Origin: Methylophilus sp. 5
GTDB taxonomy: Bacteria > Pseudomonadota > Gammaproteobacteria > Burkholderiales > Methylophilaceae
NCBI RefSeq assembly: GCF_000515275.1
Contig: NZ_KI911560.1
Span: 1,488,001-1,552,000, forward strand
Length of the DNA: 64,000 nucleotides
Direction of reading: 5' to 3'
Position numbers and translations under genes: made by a program
Part shown: positions 1 to 10,140 of the stretch, in pieces
Layout of the letters: the number at the start of each line of letters is the position of its first letter
Numbering within the stretch: the first letter of the stretch is position 1
The notes under the pieces: generated by a model
What the model was told of the DNA's origin: nothing
Seen by the model: only the letters and a program-made list of their open reading frames with translations
Database searches by the model: none

Positions 1-395
1 TTGTCACTTGCGCCCATCAGCTTGGCAATGACCACTGCACTCACAATAGACACTGTGCTGCCTGCTGTGAGCGCGACCCAAATGTGAAAAATCTTGCCTT
101 GCATGCGCTTAAAGCCATTGTAAATAGGCACGGCCAGCGCCACTGTTGCTGTGCCCAGCAAAAAGTGCACAAATTGCGCACCTTCAAAATATTTTTCATA
201 TGGCATGTCTAGCAGTTCTATGGCCAGGCAGGTCAGTATCACCGAAATCGCTACCGGGTTAACCAGCGGGTTGCGCTTGGCACGCACATAAAGCAGGTAG
301 CCCAGCTGGTAAGTCGCCAGCGTAATAATCAATGCGAACAGCGGGTCGCCAGACAGGTAGACCCAGATCTCTGAAATCGGGATGCGCTTATTCAT
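1..395 (-). CDS. lrgB: LrgB/CidB-like murein hydrolase export protein (3' part outside window)
   Basis: This is an inner-membrane protein of the LrgB/CidB (YohK) family, which works with LrgA in holin-like control of autolysis or metabolite export. Only the N-terminal ~131 residues lie in the window; the gene runs off the left edge. It starts MNKRIPISEIW and is almost entirely hydrophobic. It carries the family-typical NPLVNP stretch at about residues 43-48 and a LLGTATVALAVP stretch further on. The start codon overlaps the end of the upstream lrgA gene by 8 nt (ATGAATAA), which implies translational coupling. Family assignment is from motifs; the actual substrate is not known from sequence. 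Confidence 0.85.
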   Translation of the reverse strand, partial: MNKRIPISEIWVYLSGDPLFALIITLATYQLGYLLYVRAKRNPLVNPVAISVILTCLAIELLDMPYEKYFEGAQFVHFLLGTATVALAVPIYNGFKRMQGKIFHIWVALTAGSTVSIVSAVVIAKLMGASD

Positions 396-756
396 GGCGA
401 TGGCCTTTACTGCGCTTGAGTGAAAAATACCAAAACACTTTAAGTACCAGTGCTGTCACCGCAATGGTGAGAATCACGCTCACGATTAAGGCGGTGCTCA
501 CCGCTAACGCATGTGTTTGCAACTCAGGTAAAAACAGCAATACGCCCACCGACGCAGGCACAAACAGCAAGCCCAGGTGCTGGCGAAAGCTATCTGCCAC
601 CAGTGCCAAGTCGCTATCTACCTGTTTTCTTAAACATAAAAAAGCCAGTAACAACAATAGGCCTAGCACCGGCCCCGGAATGCCGGGTAAAAAGAATTTA
701 CTCAGCAGCTCGCCCAGGCCCTGCCATAAAAAGAGTTGAACCAAACCTGATATCAT
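388..756 (-). CDS. lrgA: LrgA/CidA family holin-like membrane protein
   Basis: This is a 122-residue membrane protein of the LrgA/CidA (YohJ) family, the holin-like partner of LrgB. About four hydrophobic segments can be seen, with the family signature FLPGIPGPVLG near residues 22-32 followed by a charged C-terminal tail (KRSKGHRHE). The length is normal for the family. It is the first gene of a two-gene minus-strand operon and overlaps lrgB by 8 nt. No regulator such as LytR or CidR is adjacent inside the window. Confidence 0.88.
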   Translation of the reverse strand: MISGLVQLFLWQGLGELLSKFFLPGIPGPVLGLLLLLAFLCLRKQVDSDLALVADSFRQHLGLLFVPASVGVLLFLPELQTHALAVSTALIVSVILTIAVTALVLKVFWYFSLKRSKGHRHE

Positions 757-834
757 GCAGTCCCCTCAGATGCCCAGGCGAGCGGTATACCGCCCATATT
801 TGTGCCTGGAATTATTGATACATAGAATGCCGCG

Positions 835-1542
835 ATGTTAATGTCATTTTTCCGATTCAGCCATATTTTTTTGAGCCGTGTTTTGTTCATGTTCGTCCTT
901 GGTGGCTTATCGCAAGCGGTAGCTGACACCGAAGAGGATGGCCGTTACTGGTTTAGTCTCTATACCCAGGGCAAATTGCCCGCCGACAACTTTTACTGGA
1001 GCATGGACACGCATCCGCGCTGGCGCAACGAAGGCCAGCATTTTGACCAGTTGATTTTGCGGCCATCGGTGTTTTACAAGTTCAACCCGAAAACCAGCGT
1101 TTGGTTAGGCTACGACACCATTATCAGCCATCCGCCCAGCCAGTCGTCGCAGCGCGAAAACCGCCTGTGGCAGCAGTTTCAATATCAGTTCGATGAAGTC
1201 GCCAGTGTGACCTTGACCAGCCGCACACGCCTAGAGCAGCGGCGGCGTGAAGACTTTCAGGATGTGGGGCATCGCTTGCGGCAAATGGTGCGTGTGACTA
1301 CGCCATTGCCGGTGCATCCAAAATTATCGCTGGTGATGTTTGATGAGCTGTTTGTTAACCTGAATCAGACCGAGTGGGGCGCACAACGCGGCATCGACCA
1401 AAACCGCTTTTTTATTGGCGCTAATTGGAAATTTAGTGATTTTTCTAATGTAGAAACCGGCTATCTGCACCAGTTTATTAATACGCGCACGGTCGATCGC
1501 GAAAATCATGTGTTGATGACCACGGTACGCTTTAACTTCTAA
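835..1542 (+). CDS. DUF2490 outer-membrane-type protein
   Basis: This is a 235-residue protein with an N-terminal signal peptide: a hydrophobic stretch at about residues 11-28 ending near QAVADTEE. The rest alternates aromatic and polar residues as in a small beta-barrel (YWFSLYTQGK, RPSVFYKFNP, VRFNF at the C-terminus). A terminal Phe (FNF) is typical of outer-membrane barrels. The composition and motifs fit DUF2490, a family of unknown function. It stands alone, divergent from lrgAB and 68 bp upstream of metH. ATG 841 is an alternative start. Confidence 0.75.
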   Translation: MLMSFFRFSHIFLSRVLFMFVLGGLSQAVADTEEDGRYWFSLYTQGKLPADNFYWSMDTHPRWRNEGQHFDQLILRPSVFYKFNPKTSVWLGYDTIISHPPSQSSQRENRLWQQFQYQFDEVASVTLTSRTRLEQRRREDFQDVGHRLRQMVRVTTPLPVHPKLSLVMFDELFVNLNQTEWGAQRGIDQNRFFIGANWKFSDFSNVETGYLHQFINTRTVDRENHVLMTTVRFNF

Positions 1543-1610
1543 CTGCATGCGTTGCCGGGTGGCGGAGTGCCTTGTGATAAAATAACGCTTTTGTTTTCAA
1601 GTTGATACGC

Positions 1611-4600
1611 ATGCCGCAACTGCCCATCTCCGCCACTGAACAATGGTTACGTGAGGCGCTTTCACAGCGCATCCTGATTCTGGATGGCGCGATGGGGACC
1701 ATGATTCAGCAATACAAGCTGACCGAGGCCGATTATCGCGGTGCGCGTTTCAAAGACTTTCAAGGCCCAGCGGGCGAGCGTGAGTTGTTCGTTAAAGGCA
1801 ATAACGAGCTGTTAACGCTCACGCAGCCGCACGTCATTCAAGAAATCCACGAAAAGTATCTGGCAGCAGGCGCTGACCTGATTGAAACCAATACCTTTGG
1901 TGCCACCAGTGTGGCGCAAGACGATTACCACATGGCGCATCTGGTGTATGAGATGAACGTGGAATCGGCCAAACTGGCCAAGGCCGCGTGCGTGAAGTAC
2001 AGCACACCAGACAAGCCGCGCTTTGTCGCGGGCGCCCTCGGCCCGACGCCAAAAACCGCCTCAATTTCGCCCGATGTAAACGACCCGGCGGCGCGTAATG
2101 TGAGCTTTGACCAATTGGTCACCTCTTATTTAGAGCAAATTCGCGGCCTGGTTGATGGTGGCGCTGACATTTTGATGGTGGAAACCATTTTTGATACGCT
2201 CAACTGTAAAGCCGCTTTGTTTGCCATTGAGACTTTCTTCGACGAGCAAGGCAAAACCTGGCCCATCATGATTTCTGGCACGGTGACGGATGCCTCGGGC
2301 CGTATTCTTTCAGGCCAAACCGTGACTGCTTTTTGGCACTCGGTGCGCCATGTTAAACCACTGACGGTTGGCCTCAACTGTGCGCTCGGGGCCACACTCA
2401 TGCGTCCCTATGCTGAAGAGCTCAGCAAAGTCGCTGATACCTTTGTCTGCATTTACCCCAACGCCGGGTTGCCTAACCCTATGTCTGACACCGGCTTTGA
2501 CGAAACGCCAGACGTGACCTCCAGCCTGGTGAAAGAATTCGCCGATAGTGGCTTTATCAATATTGCCGGTGGTTGCTGCGGCACCACGCCCGACCATATC
2601 AACGCCATTTACACCGCAATTAAAGCGCTGCCGCCACGCCAGGTGCCAACTCTGCCGGTCACCACCAAGCTCTCTGGCCTGGAGCCTTTTATCATTGATG
2701 AAAGCTCGCTCTATGTAAACGTGGGTGAGCGCACCAACGTCACCGGCTCTAAAGCGTTTGCGCGCATGATTATCAACGAGCAATACGAAGAAGCGCTGAG
2801 TGTGGCGCGTCAGCAGGTAGAAAACGGCGCGCAGGTCATCGACATCAACATGGACGAAGGCATGCTGGATGCGGTCAAGGCGATGACGCATTTCCTCAAC
2901 CTAGTTGCCTCTGAGCCTGACATCGCTCGCGTGCCTATCATGATCGACTCCTCAAAATGGGCGGTGATTGAGGCCGGGCTAAAGTGCGTGCAAGGCAAGG
3001 CCATTGTTAACTCGATTTCGATGAAAGAGGGCGAAACCGAGTTTTTACGGCAGGCCAAATTGTGCCAACGCTATGGTGCGGCCGTGGTAGTGATGGCGTT
3101 TGACGAAACCGGTCAGGCCGATACCTATGCGCGCAAAACCGAGATTTGCAAACGCGCTTACGATTTGTTGGTGGGGCACGGTTTTCCGCCAGAAGACATT
3201 ATTTTTGACCCCAATATTTTTGCCGTGGCCACCGGCATTGAAGAACACAACAACTACGCGGTGGACTTTATCGAAGCCACGCGCTGGATCAAGCAAAACC
3301 TGCCCTATGCCCGTATTTCCGGCGGGGTGTCCAATGTGAGTTTCAGCTTCCGCGGCAACGAGCCTGCGCGTGAAGCCATTCACACCGTGTTTCTCTACCA
3401 CGCCATTCAGGCCGGCATGACGATGGGTATCGTTAACGCGGGCATGGTCGGCGTCTATGACGATATTGCCCCTGAGTTGCGCGAGCGGGTCGAAGACGTG
3501 GTGCTCAACCGCGTGGTCGACCCGGAAAATCCTTTAGCGGCCACCGAACGCATGATCGAGATTGCCGGAACACTGGTCGCCGGTGGTAAAAAACAGGAAG
3601 CCACCTTGGCTTGGCGCGGCACGCCAGAGGCGCCGGTGCCCCCTGGTAAGCGACTCGAATATGCGCTGGTGCATGGTATTACCGACTTTATTGTGGCCGA
3701 CACCGAAGAGGTGCGTGCTGACATTATGAATAACGGCGGCCGCCCGATTCACGTCATTGAAGGCCCGCTGATGGACGGCATGAACGTGGTCGGTGACCTG
3801 TTTGGCCAGGGCAAGATGTTTTTGCCGCAGGTGGTAAAGTCGGCGCGCGTGATGAAGTCCGCTGTGGCGCACTTGATCCCGTTTATTGAGGAAGAAAAAG
3901 CCGCCGAAGAGCGCCGCACCGGCCTGGTCGCCAAGCCAAAAGGCAAAGTGGTGATCGCCACCGTAAAAGGCGACGTGCATGACATCGGCAAAAACATCGT
4001 GTCGGTGGTGTTGCAGTGCAACAACTTTGAGGTGGTGAATATGGGCGTGATGGTGCCCGCGGCCGAGATTCTGGCCATGGCCAAAGCTGAAAATGCTGAC
4101 ATTATCGGCCTCAGTGGCCTGATTACGCCGTCGCTTGAAGAAATGGCTTATATCGCCAAAGAGATGCAGCGCGACCCGCACTTTGTCGAAAACCAAACGC
4201 CGTTGCTGATTGGTGGCGCCACCACTTCACGCGCGCACACTGCCGTGAAAATTGCGCCTAATTACCAAGGCCCGGTGATTTACGTGCCCGATGCCTCGCG
4301 CTCAGTGAGTGTGATGCAAAACCTGCTCACGCCAGAAACACGCGGGGCTTACCTGGCCGAGATTCAGGCCGATTACGAAAAAGCCCGCCACCAGCATGCC
4401 AATAAAAAAGGCGTGCCCATGCTGAGCCTGGCCGATGCACGCGCCAATGCCGCAAAAGTAGAGTTCACTGGCGATAAAGCGCCGGTGAAGCCTAAGTTTA
4501 TCGGCCGTCGCGTGTTTAAAAATATTGATTTAGCCTTGATCGCGCAATACATAGACTGGGGTCCGTTTTTCCAGACCTGGGACCTGGCCGGTTTTTACCC

Positions 4601-5417
4601 GGCGATTTTAAAAGACGAAGTGGTTGGTGACGCTGCGACCAAAGTGTTTGCCGAAGCGCAGGTGATGCTCAAACGCATGGTGGATGGCCGTTGGTTAAGC
4701 GCCAATGGCGTCATTGCGCTATTGCCCGCCAACCAGGTCAATCAGGATGACATTGAAATCTATACCGACGACACCCGCAGCCAGGTCGCACTCACCTGGT
4801 ACGGCATGCGCCAGCAAACCCAAAAACCGGTGATCGACGGTGTGGCCCGCCCTAACCAGTGCCTGGCTGACTTTATTGCACCAAAAGGGCCATCGAGAAG
4901 TGAAACTATAGATGATTACATCGGCCTGTTTGCCGTCACCGCCGGATTGGGCATGGAAAAACGCCTGGCTGACTTTGAAAAAAATCACGATGACTACAAC
5001 GCCATCATGTTCAAGTCACTGGCGGACCGCCTGGCCGAAGCCTTTGCCGAATACATGCACGAGCGCGTGCGGCAAGACTTATGGGGCTATGCCGCCAGCG
5101 AAGCCTTAGATAAAGATGCGCTGATTAAAGAGCAATATCAGGGTATTCGCCCGGCACCAGGGTATCCGGCTTGCCCCGATCACACGGTGAAAGAGCAGAT
5201 GTTTGAGGTGTTGCAAGCCACCGAAATTGACATGCAGCTCACAGACAGTTACGCCATGCTGCCAGCGGCAGCAGTGAGCGGCTTCTATTTTGCGCATCCT
5301 GAGTCCAGGTATTTTAGTGTGGATAAAATTGGTAATGACCAGTTGGAAGATATGGCGAAACGGCGTGATGTGGAGAAAGATTGGTTGGAGCGCTGGTTAG
5401 CGCCTAACCTGGGTTGA
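1611..5417 (+). CDS. metH: Methionine synthase, cobalamin-dependent
   Basis: MetH transfers the methyl group of 5-methyltetrahydrofolate to homocysteine through methylcobalamin. The 1268-residue protein has the full domain set. The homocysteine domain comes first ([10 protein letters not shown] near the start, zinc site [10 protein letters not shown] near residue 320). The pterin domain follows ([11 protein letters not shown]). Next is the cap and B12 domain with the Co-ligating motif DVHDIG (His ~790), GLSGLITPS and [11 protein letters not shown]. The reactivation domain ends the protein ([12 protein letters not shown]). I chose ATG 1611 because the MPQLPI start lacks the odd residues added by the upstream TTG at 1602. 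No cobalamin riboswitch fits in the 68-bp upstream gap. A rho-independent terminator follows. Confidence 0.97.
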   Translation: MPQLPISATEQWLREALSQRILILDGAMGTMIQQYKLTEADYRGARFKDFQGPAGERELFVKGNNELLTLTQPHVIQEIHEKYLAAGADLIETNTFGATSVAQDDYHMAHLVYEMNVESAKLAKAACVKYSTPDKPRFVAGALGPTPKTASISPDVNDPAARNVSFDQLVTSYLEQIRGLVDGGADILMVETIFDTLNCKAALFAIETFFDEQGKTWPIMISGTVTDASGRILSGQTVTAFWHSVRHVKPLTVGLNCALGATLMRPYAEELSKVADTFVCIYPNAGLPNPMSDTGFDETPDVTSSLVKEFADSGFINIAGGCCGTTPDHINAIYTAIKALPPRQVPTLPVTTKLSGLEPFIIDESSLYVNVGERTNVTGSKAFARMIINEQYEEALSVARQQVENGAQVIDINMDEGMLDAVKAMTHFLNLVASEPDIARVPIMIDSSKWAVIEAGLKCVQGKAIVNSISMKEGETEFLRQAKLCQRYGAAVVVMAFDETGQADTYARKTEICKRAYDLLVGHGFPPEDIIFDPNIFAVATGIEEHNNYAVDFIEATRWIKQNLPYARISGGVSNVSFSFRGNEPAREAIHTVFLYHAIQAGMTMGIVNAGMVGVYDDIAPELRERVEDVVLNRVVDPENPLAATERMIEIAGTLVAGGKKQEATLAWRGTPEAPVPPGKRLEYALVHGITDFIVADTEEVRADIMNNGGRPIHVIEGPLMDGMNVVGDLFGQGKMFLPQVVKSARVMKSAVAHLIPFIEEEKAAEERRTGLVAKPKGKVVIATVKGDVHDIGKNIVSVVLQCNNFEVVNMGVMVPAAEILAMAKAENADIIGLSGLITPSLEEMAYIAKEMQRDPHFVENQTPLLIGGATTSRAHTAVKIAPNYQGPVIYVPDASRSVSVMQNLLTPETRGAYLAEIQADYEKARHQHANKKGVPMLSLADARANAAKVEFTGDKAPVKPKFIGRRVFKNIDLALIAQYIDWGPFFQTWDLAGFYPAILKDEVVGDAATKVFAEAQVMLKRMVDGRWLSANGVIALLPANQVNQDDIEIYTDDTRSQVALTWYGMRQQTQKPVIDGVARPNQCLADFIAPKGPSRSETIDDYIGLFAVTAGLGMEKRLADFEKNHDDYNAIMFKSLADRLAEAFAEYMHERVRQDLWGYAASEALDKDALIKEQYQGIRPAPGYPACPDHTVKEQMFEVLQATEIDMQLTDSYAMLPAAAVSGFYFAHPESRYFSVDKIGNDQLEDMAKRRDVEKDWLERWLAPNLG

Positions 5418-5435
5418 TGGGTTTTTGATTGAGTT

Positions 5436-5466
5436 AAAAAGGCGTACTGAGAGGTGCGCCTTTTTT
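5436..5466 (+). terminator. Rho-independent terminator of metH
   Basis: The segment has a stem AAAAAGGCG / CGCCTTTTT around a 12-nt loop and ends in a T-run, 19 bp after the metH stop codon. Confidence 0.75.
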
Positions 5467-5547
5467 GTTTGAGTGATCATGAAGGTAATTGTTTGGAGGT
5501 GTGATATTGGCAGGTTGATTTGACGTATTCTTTCGCTTTTTCAGCGA

Positions 5548-6063
5548 GTTACTTTTCTTTGCTTGCACAAAGAACAAGTAACCAAAAGAAAGTGCACCCC
5601 AGCTTCCGCTTCATCCTTGCGCTACTCGGCTTGTCGGGCGTCCATCGAAACTCAACCTGGCAGCTCACACAAAGCGTGAGCTGCTGCGGGATTCGGACAG
5701 CCGATGGCCGACAACTCCCGCCAATCCTGCGTTGCTCGGCGCGGCAGATGGGGACCCCGAACACCATGCGACTGCAACCGTTAGCGAATTGAATAAAAAG
5801 AATTTCTTTTTCTAACCTTCCAAACTTCGAATCAGCTAGTTAAGTGAGAAGAATCCCATCCCATCACGCTGAGTAGCGGAGACAAAATAAGAGTAGAGGG
5901 AGCGACTGTTTGAGCTCCGCAGCAGCTTGCGGTGTGTGCAAGCTGCTAGGGCGAGTTTCGTGACCGGCTTATTTTGTTGAGCAACGCAAGGGAGCCGAAG
6001 GCCGTGATGGCTGGGTGTCGTCCTCTTTGGTTACTTTCTGGGGGACAAGCACCAGAAAGTGAC
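5548..6063. repeat. Non-coding repeat element with terminal GTTACTTT hairpins
   Basis: The 724-bp gap between metH and waaA carries no convincing gene. Its left end has a hairpin (5548-5582, GTTACTT.TTCTTTG pairing with CAAAGAA.AAGTAAC). Its right end has a second hairpin starting with the same bases (6030-6063, GTTACTTTCTGG pairing with CCAGAAAGTGAC, one G-T pair). Near the middle is a perfect 8-1-8 inverted repeat (5795-5811, AAAAAGAA/TTCTTTTT). Translations of this DNA give the Ser/Tyr/Phe-Ser-Leu-Leu kind of spurious peptide that recurs in proteobacterial intergenic repeats. That resemblance is from memory. I read it as a dispersed intergenic repeat, not a gene; copy number elsewhere is unknown. 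Confidence 0.55.
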
Positions 6064-6141
6064 TCGCCAACAAGGCGAAACAAAATGCCGCAACTGAGCA
6101 AAAACTTGATTGAGTGCTCCAGTGACTGTGCGCTCAAAGAA

Positions 6142-7407
6142 TTACCTTTTCAACAATGGCGCTATCGCTGCCATCAATCTCTCCGTTGTCCCTCTATGCT
6201 GCAATGTAAACCCCTTCGCTGCTTGCGACATCGTTCGCACTTTGCTTCTATCCGCCGCCAAGGTAGCAATCATGCCATGCAGCTCCGCCACATCGCTTAG
6301 TTGCACCGCCGCATCTGCCATCACCGCCGCTTGCGTCACCTGCGCAAAGTTAAACATATGTGGCCCTAATATCGTCGGCACGCCCATGGCCGCCGCTTCA
6401 ATCAGGTTTTGCCCACCCAGCGGCTGCAAACTGCCGCCCATCACGGCAAAGTCACTGGCCGCATAATAGGTGTACATCTCACCCATGCTATTGCCCAGCA
6501 CTACCTGCACGTCTTTATTCAAAGGTTGCACCAGTTCTGTACGCAATACATAACGCAAGCCGCGTGCCTTGAGTAGTGACTCAACCTCGGCAAAGCGTTG
6601 CGGGTGGCGCGGCACTAACAGGGTGAGCACATCCGCGCCTTGCACGGCGTCGAGGATTAATGATTCTTCACCCTCACGCGTACTCGCCGCCATAAACACG
6701 GTGCGTTGTGCGCCTAGCAACTGGCGCAATTCAGCGCCTTTGGCAGCGCTATCCGCTGGCGGCGTGACATCAAACTTGAGGTTGCCGCAGATGATGGGGT
6801 GTTGTGCCCCCAGTGCTTGCAGGCGCTCGGCATCGGCGGCCGTTTGTGCGGCGACCAGTGACAGTTGTTGCAAGCCGGTGCGGGTCAGGCTGCCCAGTTT
6901 GGTATAGCCTGCGGCTGACTTTGCTGACAGGCGCGCGCTGAGCAGTGCCATGGGGATACTCAGCCGCGTGGCCTGGTTAATTAAATGAAACCACAGCTCG
7001 GTTTCCATTAACAAGCCTAACTCTGGTTTAAAGTGAGTGAGAAAGCGCTTGGCCGCGCCTGGCGTGTCTACGGGTAAATAGGCTTGCAGTACACGACCAC
7101 TGGCAATTTTTGGCTGAAACAACTGGCTGCTGGTATCGCGACCCGTCGGGGTGCCGTGTGTAATCAGCAGTTGGCGGCTGGGGTAGTGCGCCAGTAAGGC
7201 TTGTATTAACGGCTGTGTGGCGCGCGTTTCACCTACCGAGACGCAGTGTATCCAGATGACGGGCGCTTTAACAACTTGCGTATAAAAACCATAGCGCTCA
7301 CCCACATGCTGGCGGTATTCGGGTTGCTTGAGGCCGCGCCAGAATAGCTTGAGTGGCAGCAGGGCGGCCACGGCAAACATCAGCAGCGAATAAACGAATT
7401 TTGGCAT
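6142..7407 (-). CDS. waaA: 3-deoxy-D-manno-octulosonic acid (Kdo) transferase
   Basis: WaaA (KdtA) adds Kdo from CMP-Kdo to lipid IVA at the inner leaflet of the inner membrane, an early step of LPS core synthesis. The 421-residue protein starts MPKFVYSLLMF with a membrane anchor. It carries the family motif CVSVGETRA containing the catalytic Glu, TGRD, the METELWF segment, and a C-terminal GT-B nucleotide-sugar site (GGSLQPLGGQNLIEA). The ATG at 7407 is preferred; an upstream ATG at 7473 would add 22 residues unlike the family. Its 3' end abuts the repeat element. Confidence 0.95.
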   Translation of the reverse strand: MPKFVYSLLMFAVAALLPLKLFWRGLKQPEYRQHVGERYGFYTQVVKAPVIWIHCVSVGETRATQPLIQALLAHYPSRQLLITHGTPTGRDTSSQLFQPKIASGRVLQAYLPVDTPGAAKRFLTHFKPELGLLMETELWFHLINQATRLSIPMALLSARLSAKSAAGYTKLGSLTRTGLQQLSLVAAQTAADAERLQALGAQHPIICGNLKFDVTPPADSAAKGAELRQLLGAQRTVFMAASTREGEESLILDAVQGADVLTLLVPRHPQRFAEVESLLKARGLRYVLRTELVQPLNKDVQVVLGNSMGEMYTYYAASDFAVMGGSLQPLGGQNLIEAAAMGVPTILGPHMFNFAQVTQAAVMADAAVQLSDVAELHGMIATLAADRSKVRTMSQAAKGFTLQHRGTTERLMAAIAPLLKR

Positions 7408-7566
7408 GGCGCTATTCTCGCATATTTGCGTGTGATGTCGCCTGAGTGCACCAATCAAATGCATGCAAAACACGAGAGTGATGACTCACCTATGCCAGGG
7501 GCCTTATAGTTAAAGTGATTAACAAAATGCAAGCTACACGCACCAAAAAAAGGCGTAAAAAATCAA

Positions 7567-7595
7567 TTGACGTCAACAAAGTATAGGCATAAATT
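7567..7595 (+). promoter_or_regulatory. Candidate sigma70 promoter of nrdJ
   Basis: TTGACG at 7567-7572 is followed, after a 17-bp spacer, by TAAATT at 7590-7595 (4/6 to TATAAT). It lies in the 374-bp gap between the divergent waaA and nrdJa starts. The predicted start site would fall near 7602, just before the NrdR-like box. The spacer also holds a weak second NrdR-like half match centred about 30 bp upstream of the strong box. Confidence 0.45.
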
Positions 7596-7605
7596 ACTGC
7601 CAGCA

Positions 7606-7621
7606 ACACAAGATGTTGTGT
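7606..7621 (+). promoter_or_regulatory. Candidate NrdR box upstream of nrdJ
   Basis: ACACAAGATGTTGTGT is a perfect palindrome apart from its centre and matches 14 of 16 positions of the NrdR consensus (acaCwAtATaTwGtgt). NrdR is the ATP-cone repressor of ribonucleotide reductase genes. The position, at the presumed transcription start of nrdJa, fits repression. Confidence 0.6.
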
Positions 7622-7781
7622 TTGGCTGAAGCCGCATCTCAATCCATAGCGTGCGGCAACATAAGCGTGCAAACGCTTGTTTCAAGCCAATCTTTGTTCT
7701 AACGCGTTGTCAGCCGCAGGCGTTTTTCCGGTTCACAGCGCGTTATCAATTAATAAGAATCACCAAAGGTGGGAGAACTCG

Positions 7782-9947
7782 ATGCTGAAAGCTGTTGAAC
7801 AAAAGAAAGTCCATTCAGAGGAGGCCGCCGTGGAAATCCCGGTGCAACCTGTTTCACTCGATATCTGGGATAAAAAATATCGCCTGAAAACAAAATCTGG
7901 TGAGCATGTAGACCAGGACATGGACGATTCTTACAGCCGCGTCGCGCGCGCATTGGCTGACGTCGAGACCACCGAGGCCAAAAGAGCCGAATGGCACGAA
8001 AAGTTTTTGTGGGCATTGCGCCGCGGTGCGATTCCGGCCGGCCGCATTACCTCCAACGCCGGTGCGCAAGAGCACAAGCCAGCCACTTCTACCATTAACT
8101 GTACTGTCTCAGGCGTGGTTGAAGACAGCATGGACGATATTTTGGGCAAAGTGCACGAAGCTGGCCTGACCCTCAAAGCCGGTTGCGGTATTGGTTATGA
8201 GTTTTCTACCCTGCGTCCCAAAGGCGCGTTTGTCGCTGGCGCGGGTGCTTACACTTCCGGCCCGCTGTCGTTTATGGATATCTACGACAAAATGTGTTTC
8301 ACCGTCTCGTCTGCCGGTGGCCGTCGCGGCGCACAAATGGCGACGTTTGATATTTCGCATCCAGACGTGACTGACTTTATCAAAGCCAAGCGTGAAAACG
8401 GCCGTTTGCGCCAGTTCAACCTGAGCTGCCTGATTACCAAAGAGTTTATGGAGGCAGTAAAAGCCGATGACGAGTGGCGTTTGGCGTTCCCGGTCACAGA
8501 GAAAGAAGCCATTATTGATGGCCTGAATGTGAATGACGAGTCACAAGTGGTGTGGCGCGACTGGCCGGTTAAGCAAAAATACCTGACCAAGCTCGATGGC
8601 CCAGAAGCCGGTAAAGTGGCTTGCCGTATCTACAAAACCATCAAAGCGCGCCGTCTGTGGGACGTGATCATGTCCTCCACCTACGACTTTGCGGAGCCAG
8701 GCTTTATCCTGATCGACCGCGTCAACGAAATGAACAACAACTGGTTCTGCGAAAACATCCGCGCCACCAACCCTTGCGGCGAGCAACCATTGCCCCCTTA
8801 CGGCGCTTGTTTGCTGGGCTCAGTCAATCTGACCAAGTTTGTGCGTGAGCCATTTACCGATCAAGCCGCTTTTGACTGGGATGAATATCACAAGGTGGTT
8901 GCCGTGTTCACCCGCATGCTGGATAACGTGGTCGAAATTAACGGTTTGCCATTAGAGCAACAACGCCAAGAAATCGCCCGCAAACGCCGTCACGGCATGG
9001 GCTATTTAGGCTTGGGTTCTACACTGACCATGCTCAAAATGAAATACGGTGATGAAGACTCGATCAAATTCACCGAAGAAGTGACCCGCGTCATGGCCGA
9101 AGTGGGCTGGGAAGTCGGCGTGCAACTGGCCGAAGAAAAAGGCCCGGCACCGATCATGGACGAAAAGTTTGAAGTCACCGCTGACATGCTGCGCGTGCGC
9201 CCGGAAATGGCGGCTGATGGCATCAAGGTTGGCCAAAAACTGGCCGGTAAAGTGTTGCTGGGTAAATACAGCCGCTACATGCAGCAGTTCCCAGAAGGCT
9301 TGCGTAACCAGATCGCCACCAAAGGCGTGCGCTTTACCCACCATAGCTCTATCGCGCCAACCGGTACGATTTCACTCAGTCTGGCCAACAACGCCAGCAA
9401 CGGTATCGAGCCGAGCTTTGCCCACCACTATGCGCGTAATGTGATTCGTGAAGGCAAAAAATCTAAAGAGAAAGTCGACGTATTCAGCTACGAGCTGCTG
9501 GCCTACCGTGAGCTGGTGAATGCCAACGCCATGCCTTTCAGCGACAAGCCAGAAGAGCAATTGCCAGACTACTTCCTCGATTCATCCACCATCATGGCCA
9601 AAGCCCACGTGGATATTCAGGCCGCTGCCCAAAAATGGATTGATAGCTCCATCTCCAAAACCATCAATGTGCCGACCGATTACGACTTTGAAGATTTCAA
9701 GAACATTTATCTCTACGCCTATGACAAAGGCCTCAAAGGCTGCACGACCTTCCGTTTCAACCCTGAGGCGTTCCAGGGCGTGTTGGTGACCGAGAAAGAT
9801 TTAGAGAGCACCACCTACAAGTTTACGCTGGAAGATGGCACCGAGATTGAAGCCAAAGGCAACGAAGAGATTGAGTACGACGGTGAGATTCACACGGCGG
9901 CCAATTTATTCGACGCGTTTAAAGAAGGCTACTACGGAAAATTCTAG
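7782..9947 (+). CDS. nrdJ: Class II (adenosylcobalamin-dependent) ribonucleotide reductase, catalytic subunit NrdJa
   Basis: The enzyme reduces ribonucleotides to deoxyribonucleotides using a radical generated from adenosylcobalamin. The 721-residue protein has the class II barrel. It contains the redox cysteine region NCTVSG near residue 104, the catalytic NPCGEQ motif (Asn ~330, Cys ~332, Glu ~334) and a PTGTISL loop. It ends with YYGKF and has no C-terminal CxxC shuttle; that part lies in the separate gene 193 bp downstream, as in the Pseudomonas NrdJa/NrdJb arrangement. The start at 7782 follows GGGAG at a good distance. The gene is probably controlled by NrdR. Confidence 0.93.
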   Translation: MLKAVEQKKVHSEEAAVEIPVQPVSLDIWDKKYRLKTKSGEHVDQDMDDSYSRVARALADVETTEAKRAEWHEKFLWALRRGAIPAGRITSNAGAQEHKPATSTINCTVSGVVEDSMDDILGKVHEAGLTLKAGCGIGYEFSTLRPKGAFVAGAGAYTSGPLSFMDIYDKMCFTVSSAGGRRGAQMATFDISHPDVTDFIKAKRENGRLRQFNLSCLITKEFMEAVKADDEWRLAFPVTEKEAIIDGLNVNDESQVVWRDWPVKQKYLTKLDGPEAGKVACRIYKTIKARRLWDVIMSSTYDFAEPGFILIDRVNEMNNNWFCENIRATNPCGEQPLPPYGACLLGSVNLTKFVREPFTDQAAFDWDEYHKVVAVFTRMLDNVVEINGLPLEQQRQEIARKRRHGMGYLGLGSTLTMLKMKYGDEDSIKFTEEVTRVMAEVGWEVGVQLAEEKGPAPIMDEKFEVTADMLRVRPEMAADGIKVGQKLAGKVLLGKYSRYMQQFPEGLRNQIATKGVRFTHHSSIAPTGTISLSLANNASNGIEPSFAHHYARNVIREGKKSKEKVDVFSYELLAYRELVNANAMPFSDKPEEQLPDYFLDSSTIMAKAHVDIQAAAQKWIDSSISKTINVPTDYDFEDFKNIYLYAYDKGLKGCTTFRFNPEAFQGVLVTEKDLESTTYKFTLEDGTEIEAKGNEEIEYDGEIHTAANLFDAFKEGYYGKF

Positions 9948-9979
9948 TGTTTGCCGACTGCGCTCGCCATTGCGGCGTT

Positions 9980-10038
9980 AAAAAGCAGTTTTAAATCCTC
10001 ATGTACTCGCTTGTACACTTCGGTTTAAAACCGCTTTT
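9980..10038. repeat. Long imperfect inverted repeat between nrdJa and nrdJb
   Basis: The 193-bp gap between the two reductase genes contains a near-perfect hairpin. The outer arms AAAAGCAGTTTTAAA and TTTAAAACCGCTTTT differ by one base, and the inner arms ATGTAC and GTACAC lie around tcgctt. It may be a REP-like element or a structure that tunes nrdJb expression. No other copy is seen in the window. Confidence 0.6.
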
Positions 10039-10140
10039 CACCTGGCACTGGCATCGCTCGTAACGGCAACCATCCAGAATTTTGGATGACGTTAGCATAT
10101 TGAATTTATTGAAAAATTAAGCTCCAATAGGGAGAACAAC

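Noticed and set aside
1543..1610. Cobalamin riboswitch before metH
   Set aside because: The 68-bp gap is too short for a riboswitch, and no B12-box-like sequence is visible.
5520..6300. Open frames in the repeat element (about 90-110 codons)
   Set aside because: They resemble known spurious translations of intergenic repeats and have no ribosome sites or family.
7490..7672. 60-codon frame on the minus strand in the nrdJ promoter region
   Set aside because: It covers the promoter and NrdR box and shows no family or ribosome site.
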